Positions 48,869-60,601 are shown, numbered from the stretch's first letter. The stretch is 64,000 nt of DNA from Siphonodentalium dalli (GCA_032622095.1 CP136064.1:252526484-252590483), one strand, 5' to 3'. Notes: a model not told the origin generated them from the letters alone. A program made the numbers and translations.

Positions 48869-49156
48869 ATATTTTCGTCAAGGGGAGAGGAAGGAAGAAT
48901 TATCACTTTGTTTGAAAGTAAATACAGTAAGAATGTGCGTGTGTGTTTTAATGTTTATATTAAAATATGGTTTTATTTATTATTGCTAGCAAATTAAAAA
49001 AAACGCTTCTTAAATGAATCGTGCACATGCATTTCAAGGGAGACTCGAAATGCATGACTTGTCCAGTCTATCGTTATAAAGTTCAAAGTCGCGTTGACTT
49101 CTCGACAACAAATGTGCTAGCTGCTCAAGAAGCTAAATTTGCGTTCATATCTCGCC

Positions 49157-49227
49157 GCATCGGTGGTTCAGTGGTAGAATGCTCGCCTGCCACGCGGGCG
49201 ACCCGGGTTCGATTCCCGGCCGATGCA
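49157..49227 (+). tRNA. tRNA-Gly(GCC), unit 30
   Basis: Intact copy, as unit 1. Confidence 0.96.
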
Positions 49228-49388
49228 AAATAAGTTTTTTTCACTGATTTTGTTTGTGGATATCCACCTCATTTTGGACTATGCAGTTTAATTGGGAACT
49301 TGAGAAAAACAAATTTCATTGGCACATAAATTTGTTTAAAGAAAACGGACGGACTTGCGATTCGCATTTCATCGAGCAAAATTACTGT

Positions 49389-49472
49389 TGTCAGAAGTGG
49401 GATTCGAACCCACGCCGGGAAGACCCGACTGCGACCTGAACGCAGCGCATTAGACCACTCGGCCATCCTGAC
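49389..49472 (-). tRNA. tRNA-Leu(CAG), unit 30, D-stem mismatch
   Basis: D-stem 3' strand TGC for GGC (plus strand GCGCATTAG). Shared with unit 32. Confidence 0.87.
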
Positions 49473-49741
49473 TACAGAAAGACTGCAACAGTATCCTGCT
49501 CAAAGTGAGACAATGGTATTGTGGATATATTTTAGTTCCCTTCTGGCTGTCGTTGCATTCTTAACGCACACATCCGATTGCTGATTTTTTAATGGGTATA
49601 TGATAAATGTACGTGATTCTATATAGTTATATTATGGCTATTAAGTTTTCATAAACAGGCCTTCTTGGACATAAAACATAATTTTATATTTTGTTTTCAA
49701 ATCAGCGAAAATGCGTTATGAAGAGCACTGTTTTCATTACT

Positions 49742-49814
49742 GTCCCAGTAGCTCAGCGGATAGAGCGCTGGACTTCTAATCCAGAGGCCGTGGGTTCGAT
49801 CCCCACCTGGGATG
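49742..49814 (+). tRNA. tRNA-Arg(TCT), unit 31
   Basis: Intact copy, as unit 1. Confidence 0.96.
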
Positions 49815-49938
49815 CACAGATATTTTTAAATCTTGGAATCAAAATTCGGTCGTCGTGCCTTGCTGACCTGCAAAGCGATTGTTGACAAACTGTTGAATAA
49901 CGAATATAATGTCTTATAAAATGGTGTATTTATCGTAA

Positions 49939-50009
49939 GCGCCGCTGGTGTAGTGGTATCATGCAAGATTCCCATTCTTGCGACCCGGGTTCGATTCCCG
50001 GGCGGCGCA
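49939..50009 (+). tRNA. tRNA-Gly(CCC), unit 31
   Basis: Intact copy, as unit 1. Confidence 0.95.
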
Positions 50010-50119
50010 TATCTACTTTTTCAGTTAAATATGACAGGCCATAATTTAGCTGACATTTCTAATGGATTCAATTTTTAACAGAGGAATGTCATTTTAGAAA
50101 ACCACCATTATTACCATGG

Positions 50120-50191
50120 AGCAGAGTGGCGCAGTGGTAGCGTGCTGGGCCCATAACCCAGAGGTCCGAGGATCGAAACCTCGCTCTGCTA
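50120..50191 (+). tRNA. Initiator tRNA-Met(CAT), unit 31
   Basis: Intact copy, as unit 1. Confidence 0.96.
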
Positions 50192-50479
50192 ATATTTTCG
50201 TCAAGGGGAGAGGAAGGAAGAATTATCACTTTGTTTGAAAGTAAATACAGTAAGAATGTGCGTGTGTGTTTTAATGTTTATATTAAAATATGGTTTTATT
50301 TATTATTGCTAGCAAATTAAAAAAAACGCTTCTTAAATGAATCGTGCACATGCATTTCAAGGGAGACTCGAAATGCATGACTTGTCCAGTCTATCGTTAT
50401 AAAGTTCAAAGTCGCGTTGACTTCTCGACAACAAATGTGCTAGCTGCTCAAGAAGCTAAATTTGCGTTCATATCTCGCC

Positions 50480-50550
50480 GCATCGGTGGTTCAGTGGTAG
50501 AATGCTCGCCTGCCACGCGGGCGACCCGGGTTCGATTCCCGGCCGATGCA
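50480..50550 (+). tRNA. tRNA-Gly(GCC), unit 31
   Basis: Intact copy, as unit 1. Confidence 0.96.
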
Positions 50551-50711
50551 AAATAAGTTTTTTTCACTGATTTTGTTTGTGGATATCCACCTCATTTTGG
50601 ACTATGCAGTTTAATTGGGAACTTGAGAAAAACAAATTTCATTGGCACATAAATTTGTTTAAAGAAAACGGACGGACTTGCGATTCGCATTTCATCGAGC
50701 AAAATTACTGT

Positions 50712-50795
50712 TGTCAGAAGTGGGATTCGAACCCACGCCGGGAAGACCCGACTGCGACCTGAACGCAGCGCCTTAGACCACTCGGCCATCCTGAC
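50712..50795 (-). tRNA. tRNA-Leu(CAG), unit 31
   Basis: Intact copy, as unit 1. Confidence 0.95.
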
Positions 50796-51064
50796 TACAG
50801 AAAGACTGCAACAGTATCCTGCTCAAAGTGAGACAATGGTATTGTGGATATATTTTAGTTCCCTTCTGGCTGTCGTTGCATTCTTAACGCACACATCCGA
50901 TTGCTGATTCTTTAATGGGTATATGATAAATGTACGTGATTCTATATAGTTATATTATGGCTATTAAGTTTTCATAAACAGGCCTTCTTGGACATAAAAC
51001 ATAATTTTATATTTTGTTTTCAAATCAGCGAAAATGCGTTATGAAGAGCACTGTTTTCATTACT

Positions 51065-51137
51065 GTCCCAGTAGCTCAGCGGATAGAGCGCTGGACTTCT
51101 AATCCAGAGGCCGTGGGTTCGATCCCCACCTGGGATG
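51065..51137 (+). tRNA. tRNA-Arg(TCT), unit 32
   Basis: Intact copy, as unit 1. Confidence 0.96.
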
Positions 51138-51261
51138 CACAGATATTTTTAAATCTTGGAATCAAAATTCGGTCGTCGTGCCTTGCTGACCTGCAAAGCG
51201 ATTGTTGACAAACTGTTGAATAACGAATATAATGTCTTATAAAATGGTGTATTTATCGTAA

Positions 51262-51332
51262 GCGACGCTGGTGTAGTGGTATCATGCAAGATTCCCATTC
51301 TTGCGACCCGGGTTCGATTCCCGGGCGGCGCA
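51262..51332 (+). tRNA. tRNA-Gly(CCC), unit 32, acceptor mismatch
   Basis: C4-to-A change, as unit 28. Confidence 0.86.
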
Positions 51333-51442
51333 TATCTACTTTTTCAGTTAAATATGACAGGCCATAATTTAGCTGACATTTCTAATGGATTCAATTTTTA
51401 ACAGAGGAATGTCATTTTAGAAAACCACCATTATTACCATGG

Positions 51443-51514
51443 AGCAGAGTGGCGCAGTGGTAGCGTGCTGGGCCCATAACCCAGAGGTCCGAGGATCGAA
51501 ACCTCGCTCTGCTA
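51443..51514 (+). tRNA. Initiator tRNA-Met(CAT), unit 32
   Basis: Intact copy, as unit 1. Confidence 0.96.
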
Positions 51515-51802
51515 ATATTTTCGTCAAGGGGAGAGGAAGGAAGAATTATCACTTTGTTTGAAAGTAAATACAGTAAGAATGTGCGTGTGTGTTTTAATGT
51601 TTATATTAAAATATGGTTTTATTTATTATTGCTAGCAAATAAAAAAAAACGCTTCTTAAATGAATCGTGCACATGCATTTCAAGGGAGACTCGAAATGCA
51701 TGACTTGTCCAGTCTATCGTTATAAAGTTCAAAGTCGCGTTGACTTCTCGACAACAAATGTGCTAGCTGCTCAAGAAGCTAAATTTGCGTTCATATCTCG
51801 CC

Positions 51803-51873
51803 GCATCGGTGGTTCAGTGGTAGAATGCTCGCCTGCCACGCGGGCGACCCGGGTTCGATTCCCGGCCGATGCA
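51803..51873 (+). tRNA. tRNA-Gly(GCC), unit 32
   Basis: Intact copy, as unit 1. Confidence 0.96.
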
Positions 51874-52034
51874 AAATAAGTTTTTTTCACTGATTTTGTT
51901 TGTGGATATCCACCTCATTTTGGACTATGCAGTTTAATTGGGAACTTGAGAAAAACAAATTTCATTGGCACATAAATTTGTTTAAAGAAAACGGACGGAC
52001 TTGCGATTCGCATTTCATCGAGCAAAATTACTGT

Positions 52035-52118
52035 TGTCAGAAGTGGGATTCGAACCCACGCCGGAAAGACCCGACTGCGACCTGAACGCAGCGCATTAGA
52101 CCACTCGGCCATCCTGAC
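52035..52118 (-). tRNA. tRNA-Leu(CAG), unit 32, two changes
   Basis: D-stem change as in unit 30, plus a variable-arm change (plus strand CCGGAAAG). Confidence 0.83.
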
Positions 52119-52387
52119 TACAGAAAGACTGCAACAGTATCCTGCTCAAAGTGAGACAATGGTATTGTGGATATATTTTAGTTCCCTTCTGGCTGTCGTT
52201 GCATTCTTAACGCACACATCCGATTGCTGATTTTTTAATGGGTATATGATAAATGTACGTGATTCTATATAGTTATATTATGGCTATTAAGTTTTCATAA
52301 ACAGGCCTTCTTGGACATAAAACATAATTTTATATTTTGTTTTCAAATCAGCGAAAATGCGTTATGAAGAGCACTGTTTTCATTACT

Positions 52388-52460
52388 GTCCCAGTAGCTC
52401 AGCGGATAGAGCGCTGGACTTCTAATCCAGAGGCCGTGGGTTCGATCCCCACCTGGGATG
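52388..52460 (+). tRNA. tRNA-Arg(TCT), unit 33
   Basis: Intact copy, as unit 1. Confidence 0.96.
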
Positions 52461-52584
52461 CACAGATATTTTTAAATCTTGGAATCAAAATTCGGTCGTC
52501 GTGCCTTGCTGACCTGCAAAGCGATTGTTGACAAACTGTTGAATAACGAATATAATGTCTTATAAAATGGTGTATTTATCGTAA

Positions 52585-52655
52585 GCGACGCTGGTGTAGT
52601 GGTATCATGCAAGATTCCCATTCTTGCGACCCGGGTTCGATTCCCGGGCGGCGCA
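52585..52655 (+). tRNA. tRNA-Gly(CCC), unit 33, acceptor mismatch
   Basis: C4-to-A change, as unit 28. Confidence 0.86.
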
Positions 52656-52765
52656 TATCTACTTTTTCAGTTAAATATGACAGGCCATAATTTAGCTGAC
52701 ATTTCTAATGGATTCAATTTTTAACAGAGGAATGTCATTTTAGAAAACCACCATTATTACCATGG

Positions 52766-52837
52766 AGCAGAGTGGCGCAGTGGTAGCGTGCTGGGCCCAT
52801 AACCCAGAGGTCCGAGGATCGAAACCTCGCTCTGCTA
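52766..52837 (+). tRNA. Initiator tRNA-Met(CAT), unit 33
   Basis: Intact copy, as unit 1. Confidence 0.96.
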
Positions 52838-53125
52838 ATATTTTCGTCAAGGGGAGAGGAAGGAAGAATTATCACTTTGTTTGAAAGTAAATACAGTAAG
52901 AATGTGCGTGTGTGTTTTAATGTTTATATTAAAATATGGTTTTATTTATTATTGCTAGCAAATAAAAAAAAACGCTTCTTAAATGAATCGTGCACATGCA
53001 TTTCAAGGGAGACTCGAAATGCATGACTTGTCCAGTCTATCGTTATAAAGTTCAAAGTCGCGTTGACTTCTCGACAACAAATGTGCTAGCTGCTCAAGAA
53101 GCTAAATTTGCGTTCATATCTCGCC

Positions 53126-53196
53126 GCATCGGTGGTTCAGTGGTAGAATGCTCGCCTGCCACGCGGGCGACCCGGGTTCGATTCCCGGCCGATGCA
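53126..53196 (+). tRNA. tRNA-Gly(GCC), unit 33
   Basis: Intact copy, as unit 1. Confidence 0.96.
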
Positions 53197-53357
53197 AAAT
53201 AAGTTTTTTTCACTGATTTTGTTTGTGGATATCCACCTCATTTTGGACTATGCAGTTTAATTGGGAACTTGAGAAAAACAAATTTCATTGGCACATAAAT
53301 TTGTTTAAAGAAAACGGACGGACTTGCGATTCGCATTTCATCGAGCAAAATTACTGT

Positions 53358-53441
53358 TGTCAGAAGTGGGATTCGAACCCACGCCGGGAAGACCCGACTG
53401 CGACCTGAACGCAGCGCCTTAGACCACTCGGCCATCCTGAC
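53358..53441 (-). tRNA. tRNA-Leu(CAG), unit 33
   Basis: Intact copy, as unit 1. Confidence 0.95.
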
Positions 53442-53710
53442 TACAGAAAGACTGCAACAGTATCCTGCTCAAAGTGAGACAATGGTATTGTGGATATATT
53501 TTAGTTCCCTTCTGGCTGTCGTTGCATTCTTAACGCACACATCCGATTGCTGATTTTTTAATGGGTATATGATAAATGTACGTGATTCTATATAGTTATA
53601 TTATGGCTATTAAGTTTTCATAAACAGGCCTTCTTGGACATAAAACATAATTTTATATTTTGTTTTCAAATCAGCGAAAATGCGTTATGAAGAGCACTGT
53701 TTTCATTACT

Positions 53711-53783
53711 GTCCCAGTAGCTCAGCGGATAGAGCGCTGGACTTCTAATCCAGAGGCCGTGGGTTCGATCCCCACCTGGGATG
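53711..53783 (+). tRNA. tRNA-Arg(TCT), unit 34
   Basis: Intact copy, as unit 1. Confidence 0.96.
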
Positions 53784-53907
53784 CACAGATATTTTTAAAT
53801 CTTGGAATCAAAATTCGGTCGTCGTGCCTTGCTGACCTGCAAAGCGATTGTTGACAAACTGTTGAATAACGAATATAATGTCTTATAAAATGGTGTATTT
53901 ATCGTAA

Positions 53908-53978
53908 GCGACGCTGGTGTAGTGGTATCATGCAAGATTCCCATTCTTGCGACCCGGGTTCGATTCCCGGGCGGCGCA
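53908..53978 (+). tRNA. tRNA-Gly(CCC), unit 34, acceptor mismatch
   Basis: C4-to-A change, as unit 28. Confidence 0.86.
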
Positions 53979-54088
53979 TATCTACTTTTTCAGTTAAATA
54001 TGACAGGCCATAATTTAGCTGACATTTCTAATGGATTCAATTTTTAACAGAGGAATGTCATTTTAGAAAACCACCATTATTACCATGG

Positions 54089-54160
54089 AGCAGAGTGGCG
54101 CAGTGGTAGCGTGCTGGGCCCATAACCCAGAGGTCCGAGGATCGAAACCTCGCTCTGCTA
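54089..54160 (+). tRNA. Initiator tRNA-Met(CAT), unit 34
   Basis: Intact copy, as unit 1. Confidence 0.96.
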
Positions 54161-54448
54161 ATATTTTCGTCAAGGGGAGAGGAAGGAAGAATTATCACTT
54201 TGTTTGAAAGTAAATACAGTAAGAATGTGCGTGTGTGTTTTAATGTTTATATTAAAATATGGTTTTATTTATTATTGCTAGCAAATAAAAAAAAACGCTT
54301 CTTAAATGAATCGTGCACATGCATTTCAAGGGAGACTCGAAATGCATGACTTGTCCAGTCTATCGTTATAAAGTTCAAAGTCGCGTTGACTTCTCGACAA
54401 CAAATGTGCTAGCTGCTCAAGAAGCTAAATTTGCGTTCATATCTCGCC

Positions 54449-54519
54449 GCATCGGTGGTTCAGTGGTAGAATGCTCGCCTGCCACGCGGGCGACCCGGGT
54501 TCGATTCCCGGCCGATGCA
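54449..54519 (+). tRNA. tRNA-Gly(GCC), unit 34
   Basis: Intact copy, as unit 1. Confidence 0.96.
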
Positions 54520-54680
54520 AAATAAGTTTTTTTCACTGATTTTGTTTGTGGATATCCACCTCATTTTGGACTATGCAGTTTAATTGGGAACTTGAGAAAA
54601 ACAAATTTCATTGGCACATAAATTTGTTTAAAGAAAACGGACGGACTTGCGATTCTCATTTCATCGAGCAAAATTACTGT

Positions 54681-54764
54681 TGTCAGAAGTGGGATTCGAA
54701 CCCACGCCGGGAAGACCCGACTGCGACCTGAACGCAGCGCCTTAGACCACTCGGCCATCCTGAC
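54681..54764 (-). tRNA. tRNA-Leu(CAG), unit 34
   Basis: Intact copy, as unit 1. Confidence 0.95.
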
Positions 54765-55033
54765 TACAGAAAGACTGCAACAGTATCCTGCTCAAAGTGA
54801 GACAATGGTATTGTGGATATATTTTAGTTCCCTTCTGGCTGTCGTTGCATTCTTAACGCACACATCCGATTGCTGATTTTTTAATGGGTATATGATAAAT
54901 GTACGTGATTCTATATAGTTATATTATGGCTATTAAGTTTTCATAAACAGGCCTTCTTGGACATAAAACATAATTTTATATTTTGTTTTCAAATCAGCGA
55001 AAATGCGTTATGAAGAGCACTGTTTTCATTACT

Positions 55034-55106
55034 GTCCCAGTAGCTCAGCGGATAGAGCGCTGGACTTCTAATCCAGAGGCCGTGGGTTCGATCCCCACCT
55101 GGGATG
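55034..55106 (+). tRNA. tRNA-Arg(TCT), unit 35
   Basis: Intact copy, as unit 1. Confidence 0.96.
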
Positions 55107-55230
55107 CACAGATATTTTTACATCTTGGAATCAAAATTCGGTCGTCGTGCCTTGCTGACCTGCAAAGCGATTGTTGACAAACTGTTGAATAACGAATATA
55201 ATGTCTTATAAAATGGTGTATTTATCGTAA

Positions 55231-55301
55231 GCGACGCTGGTGTAGTGGTATCATGCAAGATTCCCATTCTTGCGACCCGGGTTCGATTCCCGGGCGGCGC
55301 A
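55231..55301 (+). tRNA. tRNA-Gly(CCC), unit 35, acceptor mismatch
   Basis: C4-to-A change, as unit 28. Confidence 0.86.
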
Positions 55302-55411
55302 TATCTACTTTTTCAGTTAAATATGACAGGCCATAATTTAGCTGACATTTCTAATGGATTCAATTTTTAACAGAGGAATGTCATTTTAGAAAACCACCAT
55401 TATTACCATGG

Positions 55412-55483
55412 AGCAGAGTGGCGCAGTGGTAGCGTGCTGGGCCCATAACCCAGAGGTCCGAGGATCGAAACCTCGCTCTGCTA
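55412..55483 (+). tRNA. Initiator tRNA-Met(CAT), unit 35
   Basis: Intact copy, as unit 1. Confidence 0.96.
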
Positions 55484-55771
55484 ATATTTTCGTCAAGGGG
55501 AGAGGAAGGAAGAATTATCACTTTGTTTGAAAGTAAATACAGAAAGAATGTGCGTGTGTGTTTTAATGTTTATATTAAAATATGGTTTTATTTATTATTG
55601 CTAGCAAAAAAAAAAAAACGCTTCTTAAATGAATCGTGCACATGCATTTCAAGGGAGACTCGAAATGCATGACTTGTCCAGTCTATCGTTATAAAGTTCA
55701 AAGTCGCGTTGACTTCTCGACAACAAATGTGCTAGCTGCTCAAGAAGCTAAATTTGCGTTCATATCTCGCC

Positions 55772-55842
55772 GCATCGGTGGTTCAGTGGTAGAATGCTCG
55801 CCTGCCACGCGGGCGACCCGGGTTCGATTCCCGGCCGATGCA
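55772..55842 (+). tRNA. tRNA-Gly(GCC), unit 35
   Basis: Intact copy, as unit 1. Confidence 0.96.
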
Positions 55843-56003
55843 AAATAAGTTTTTTTCACTGATTTTGTTTGTGGATATCCACCTCATTTTGGACTATGCA
55901 GTTTAATTGGGAACTTGAGAAAAACAAATTTCATTGGCACATAAATTTGTTTAAAGAAAACGGACGGACTTGCGATTCGCATTTCATCGAGCAAAATTAC
56001 TGT

Positions 56004-56087
56004 TGTCAGAAGTGGGATTCGAACCCACGCCGGGAAGACCCGACTGCGACCTGAACGCAGCGCCTTAGACCACTCGGCCATCCTGAC
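56004..56087 (-). tRNA. tRNA-Leu(CAG), unit 35
   Basis: Intact copy, as unit 1. Confidence 0.95.
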
Positions 56088-56356
56088 TACAGAAAGACTG
56101 CAACAGTATCCTGCTCAAAGTGAGACAATGGTATTGTGGATATATTTTAGTTCCCTTCTGGCTGTCGTTGCATTCTTAACGCACACATCCGATTGCTGAT
56201 TTTTTAATGGGTATATGATAAATGTACGTGATTCTATATAGTTATATTATGGCTATTAAGTTTTCATAAACAGGCCTTCTTGGACATAAAACATAATTTT
56301 ATATTTTGTTTTCAAATCAGCGAAAATGCGTTATGAAGAGCACTGTTTTCATTACT

Positions 56357-56429
56357 GTCCCAGTAGCTCAGCGGATAGAGCGCTGGACTTCTAATCCAGA
56401 GGCCGTGGGTTCGATCCCCACCTGGGATG
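56357..56429 (+). tRNA. tRNA-Arg(TCT), unit 36
   Basis: Intact copy, as unit 1. Confidence 0.96.
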
Positions 56430-56553
56430 CACAGATATTTTTAAATCTTGGAATCAAAATTCGGTCGTCGTGCCTTGCTGACCTGCAAAGCGATTGTTGA
56501 CAAACTGTTGAATAACGAATATAATGTCTTATAAAATGGTGTATTTATCGTAA

Positions 56554-56624
56554 GCGACGCTGGTGTAGTGGTATCATGCAAGATTCCCATTCTTGCGACC
56601 CGGGTTCGATTCCCGGGCGGCGCA
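56554..56624 (+). tRNA. tRNA-Gly(CCC), unit 36, acceptor mismatch
   Basis: C4-to-A change, as unit 28. Confidence 0.86.
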
Positions 56625-56734
56625 TATCTACTTTTTCAGTTAAATATGACAGGCCATAATTTAGCTGACATTTCTAATGGATTCAATTTTTAACAGAGGA
56701 ATGTCATTTTAGAAAACCACCATTATTACCATGG

Positions 56735-56806
56735 AGCAGAGTGGCGCAGTGGTAGCGTGCTGGGCCCATAACCCAGAGGTCCGAGGATCGAAACCTCGCT
56801 CTGCTA
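56735..56806 (+). tRNA. Initiator tRNA-Met(CAT), unit 36
   Basis: Intact copy, as unit 1. Confidence 0.96.
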
Positions 56807-57094
56807 ATATTTTCGTCAAGGGGAGAGGAAGGAAGAATTATCACTTTGTTTGAAAGTAAATACAGTAAGAATGTGCGTGTGTGTTTTAATGTTTATATTA
56901 AAATATGGTTTTATTTATTATTGCTAGCAAATAAAAAAAAACGCTTCTTAAATGAATCGTGCACATGCATTTCAAGGGAGACTCGAAATGCATGACTTGT
57001 CCAGTCTATCGTTATAAAGTTCAAAGTCGCGTTGACTTCTCGACAACAAATGTGCTAGCTGCTCAAGAAGCTAAATTTGCGTTCATATCTCGCC

Positions 57095-57165
57095 GCATCG
57101 GTGGTTCAGTGGTAGAATGCTCGCCTGCCACGCGGGCGACCCGGGTTCGATTCCCGGCCGATGCA
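57095..57165 (+). tRNA. tRNA-Gly(GCC), unit 36
   Basis: Intact copy, as unit 1. Confidence 0.96.
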
Positions 57166-57326
57166 AAATAAGTTTTTTTCACTGATTTTGTTTGTGGATA
57201 TCCACCTCATTTTGGACTATGCAGTTTAATTGGGAACTTGAGAAAAACAAATTTCATTGGCACATAAATTTGTTTAAAGAAAACGGACGGACTTGCGATT
57301 CGCATTTCATCGAGCAAAATTACTGT

Positions 57327-57410
57327 TGTCAGAAGTGGGATTCGAACCCACGCCGGGAAGACCCGACTGCGACCTGAACGCAGCGCCTTAGACCACTCGG
57401 CCATCCTGAC
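57327..57410 (-). tRNA. tRNA-Leu(CAG), unit 36
   Basis: Intact copy, as unit 1. Confidence 0.95.
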
Positions 57411-57679
57411 TACAGAAAGACTGCAACAGTATCCTGCTCAAAGTGAGACAATGGTATTGTGGATATATTTTAGTTCCCTTCTGGCTGTCGTTGCATTCTT
57501 AACGCACACATCCGATTGCTGATTTTTTGGTGGGTATATGATAAATGTACGTGATTCTATATAGTTATATTATGGCTATTAAGTTTTCATAAACAGGCCT
57601 TCTTGGACATAAAACATAATTTTATATTTTGTTTTCAAATCAGCGAAAATGCGTTATGAAGAGCACTGTTTTCATTACT

Positions 57680-57760
57680 GTCCCAGTAGCTCAGCGAGTC
57701 AGCGGATAGAGCGCTGGACTTCTAATCCAGAGGCCGTGGGTTCGATCCCCACCTGGGATG
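57680..57760 (+). tRNA. tRNA-Arg(TCT), unit 37, D-loop insertion
   Basis: 8-nt AGTCAGCG insertion, as unit 29. Confidence 0.62.
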
Positions 57761-57884
57761 CACAGATATTTTTAAATCTTGGAATCAAAATTCGGTCGTC
57801 GTGCCTTGCTGACCTGCAAAGCGATTGTTGACAAACTGTTGAATAACGAATATAATGTCTTATAAAATGGTGTATTTATCGTAA

Positions 57885-57955
57885 GCGCCGCTGGTGTAGT
57901 GGTATCATGCAAGATTCCCATTCTTGCGACCCGGGTTCGATTCCCGGGCGGCGCA
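57885..57955 (+). tRNA. tRNA-Gly(CCC), unit 37
   Basis: Intact copy, as unit 1. Confidence 0.95.
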
Positions 57956-58065
57956 TATCTACTTTTTCAGTTAAATATGACAGGCCATAATTTAGCTGAC
58001 ATTTCTAATGGATTCAATTTTTAACAGAGGAATGTCATTTTAGAAAACCACCATTATTACCATGG

Positions 58066-58137
58066 AGCAGAGTGGCGCAGTGGTAGCGTGCTGGGCCCAT
58101 AACCCAGAGGTCCGAGGATCGAAACCTCGCTCTGCTA
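58066..58137 (+). tRNA. Initiator tRNA-Met(CAT), unit 37
   Basis: Intact copy, as unit 1. Confidence 0.96.
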
Positions 58138-58425
58138 ATATTTTCGTCAAGGGGAGAGGAAGGAAGAATTATCACTTTGTTTGAAAGTAAATACAGTAAG
58201 AATGTGCGTGTGTGTTTTAATGTTTATATTAAAATATGGTTTTATTTATTATTGCTAGCAAATTAAAAAAAACGCTTCTTAAATGAATCGTGCACATGCA
58301 TTTCAAGGGAGACTCGAAATGCATGACTTGTCCAGTCTATCGTTATAAAGTTCAAAGTCGCGTTGACTTCTCGACAACAAATGTGCTAGCTGCTCAAGAA
58401 GCTAAATTTGCGTTCATATCTCGCC

Positions 58426-58496
58426 GCATCGGTGGTTCAGTGGTAGAATGCTCGCCTGCCACGCGGGCGACCCGGGTTCGATTCCCGGCCGATGCA
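58426..58496 (+). tRNA. tRNA-Gly(GCC), unit 37
   Basis: Intact copy, as unit 1. Confidence 0.96.
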
Positions 58497-58657
58497 AAAT
58501 AAGTTTTTTTCACTGATTTTGTTTGTGGATATCCACCTCATTTTGGACTATGCAGTTTAATTGGGAACTTGAGAAAAACAAATTTCATTGGCACATAAAT
58601 TTGTTTAAAGAAAACGGACGGACTTGCGATTCGCATTTCATCGAGCAAAATTACTGT

Positions 58658-58741
58658 TGTCAGAAGTGGGATTCGAACCCACGCCGGGAAGACCCGACTG
58701 CGACCTGAACGCAGCGCCTTAGACCACTCGGCCATCCTGAC
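58658..58741 (-). tRNA. tRNA-Leu(CAG), unit 37
   Basis: Intact copy, as unit 1. Confidence 0.95.
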
Positions 58742-59010
58742 TACAGAAAGACTGCAACAGTATCCTGCTCAAAGTGAGACAATGGTATTGTGGATATATT
58801 TTAGTTCCCTTCTGGCTGTCGTTGCATTCTTAACGCACACATCCGATTGCTGATTTTTTAATGGGTATATGATAAATGTACGTGATTCTATATAGTTATA
58901 TTATGGCTATTAAGTTTTCATAAACAGGCCTTCTTGGACATAAAACATAATTTTATATTTTGTTTTCAAATCAGCGAAAATGCGTTATGAAGAGCACTGT
59001 TTTCATTACT

Positions 59011-59083
59011 GTCCCAGTAGCTCAGCGGATAGAGCGCTGGACTTCTAATCCAGAGGCCGTGGGTTCGATCCCCACCTGGGATG
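59011..59083 (+). tRNA. tRNA-Arg(TCT), unit 38
   Basis: Intact copy, as unit 1. Confidence 0.96.
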
Positions 59084-59207
59084 CACAGATATTTTTAAAT
59101 CTTGGAATCAAAATTCGGTCGTCGTGCCTTGCTGACCTGCAAAGCGATTGTTGACAAACTGTTGAATAACGAATATAATGTCTTATAAAATGGTGTATTT
59201 ATCGTAA

Positions 59208-59278
59208 GCGCCGCTGGTGTAGTGGTATCATGCAAGATTCCCATTCTTGCGACCCGGGTTCGATTCCCGGGCGGCGCA
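59208..59278 (+). tRNA. tRNA-Gly(CCC), unit 38
   Basis: Intact copy, as unit 1. Confidence 0.95.
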
Positions 59279-59388
59279 TATCTACTTTTTCAGTTAAATA
59301 TGACAGGCCATAATTTAGCTGACATTTCTAATGGATTCAATTTTTAACAGAGGAATGTCATTTTAGAAAACCACCATTATTACCATGG

Positions 59389-59460
59389 AGCAGAGTGGCG
59401 CAGTGGTAGCGTGCTGGGCCCATAACCCAGAGGTCCGAGGATCGAAACCTCGCTCTGCTA
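59389..59460 (+). tRNA. Initiator tRNA-Met(CAT), unit 38
   Basis: Intact copy, as unit 1. Confidence 0.96.
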
Positions 59461-59748
59461 ATATTTTCGTCAAGGGGAGAGGAAGGAAGAATTATCACTT
59501 TGTTTGAAAGTAAATACAGTAAGAATGTGCGTGTGTGTTTTAATGTTTATATTAAAATATGGTTTTATTTATTATTGCTAGCAAATTAAAAAAAACGCTT
59601 CTTAAATGAATCGTGCACATGCATTTCAAGGGAGACTCGAAATGCATGACTTGTCCAGTCTATCGTTATAAAGTTCAAAGTCGCGTTGACTTCTCGACAA
59701 CAAATGTGCTAGCTGCTCAAGAAGCTAAATTTGCGTTCATATCTCGCC

Positions 59749-59819
59749 GCATCGGTGGTTCAGTGGTAGAATGCTCGCCTGCCACGCGGGCGACCCGGGT
59801 TCGATTCCCGGCCGATGCA
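59749..59819 (+). tRNA. tRNA-Gly(GCC), unit 38
   Basis: Intact copy, as unit 1. Confidence 0.96.
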
Positions 59820-59980
59820 AAATAAGTTTTTTTCACTGATTTTGTTTGTGGATATCCACCTCATTTTGGACTATGCAGTTTAATTGGGAACTTGAGAAAA
59901 ACAAATTTCATTGGCACATAAATTTGTTTAAAGAAAACGGACGGACTTGCGATTCGCATTTCATCGAGCAAAATTACTGT

Positions 59981-60064
59981 TGTCAGAAGTGGGATTCGAA
60001 CCCACGCCGGGAAGACCCGACTGCGACCTGAACGCAGCGCCTTAGACCACTCGGCCATCCTGAC
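59981..60064 (-). tRNA. tRNA-Leu(CAG), unit 38
   Basis: Intact copy, as unit 1. Confidence 0.95.
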
Positions 60065-60333
60065 TACAGAAAGACTGCAACAGTATCCTGCTCAAAGTGA
60101 GACAATGGTATTGTGGATATATTTTAGTTCCCTTCTGGCTGTCGTTGCATTCTTAACGCACACATCCGATTGCTGATTTTTTAATGGGTATATGATAAAT
60201 GTACGTGATTCTATATAGTTATATTATGGCTATTAAGTTTTCATAAACAGGCCTTCTTGGACATAAAACATAATTTTATATTTTGTTTTCAAATCAGCGA
60301 AAATGCGTTATGAAGAGCACTGTTTTCATTACT

Positions 60334-60406
60334 GTCCCAGTAGCTCAGCGGATAGAGCGCTGGACTTCTAATCCAGAGGCCGTGGGTTCGATCCCCACCT
60401 GGGATG
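60334..60406 (+). tRNA. tRNA-Arg(TCT), unit 39
   Basis: Intact copy, as unit 1. Confidence 0.96.
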
Positions 60407-60530
60407 CACAGATATTTTTAAATCTTGGAATCAAAATTCGGTCGTCGTGCCTTGCTGACCTGCAAAGCGATTGTTGACAAACTGTTGAATAACGAATATA
60501 ATGTCTTATAAAATGGTGTATTTATCGTAA

Positions 60531-60601
60531 GCGACGCTGGTGTAGTGGTATCATGCAAGATTCCCATTCTTGCGACCCGGGTTCGATTCCCGGGCGGCGC
60601 A
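60531..60601 (+). tRNA. tRNA-Gly(CCC), unit 39, acceptor mismatch
   Basis: C4-to-A change, as unit 28; the unit lies apart from the 32-36 block. Confidence 0.86.
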
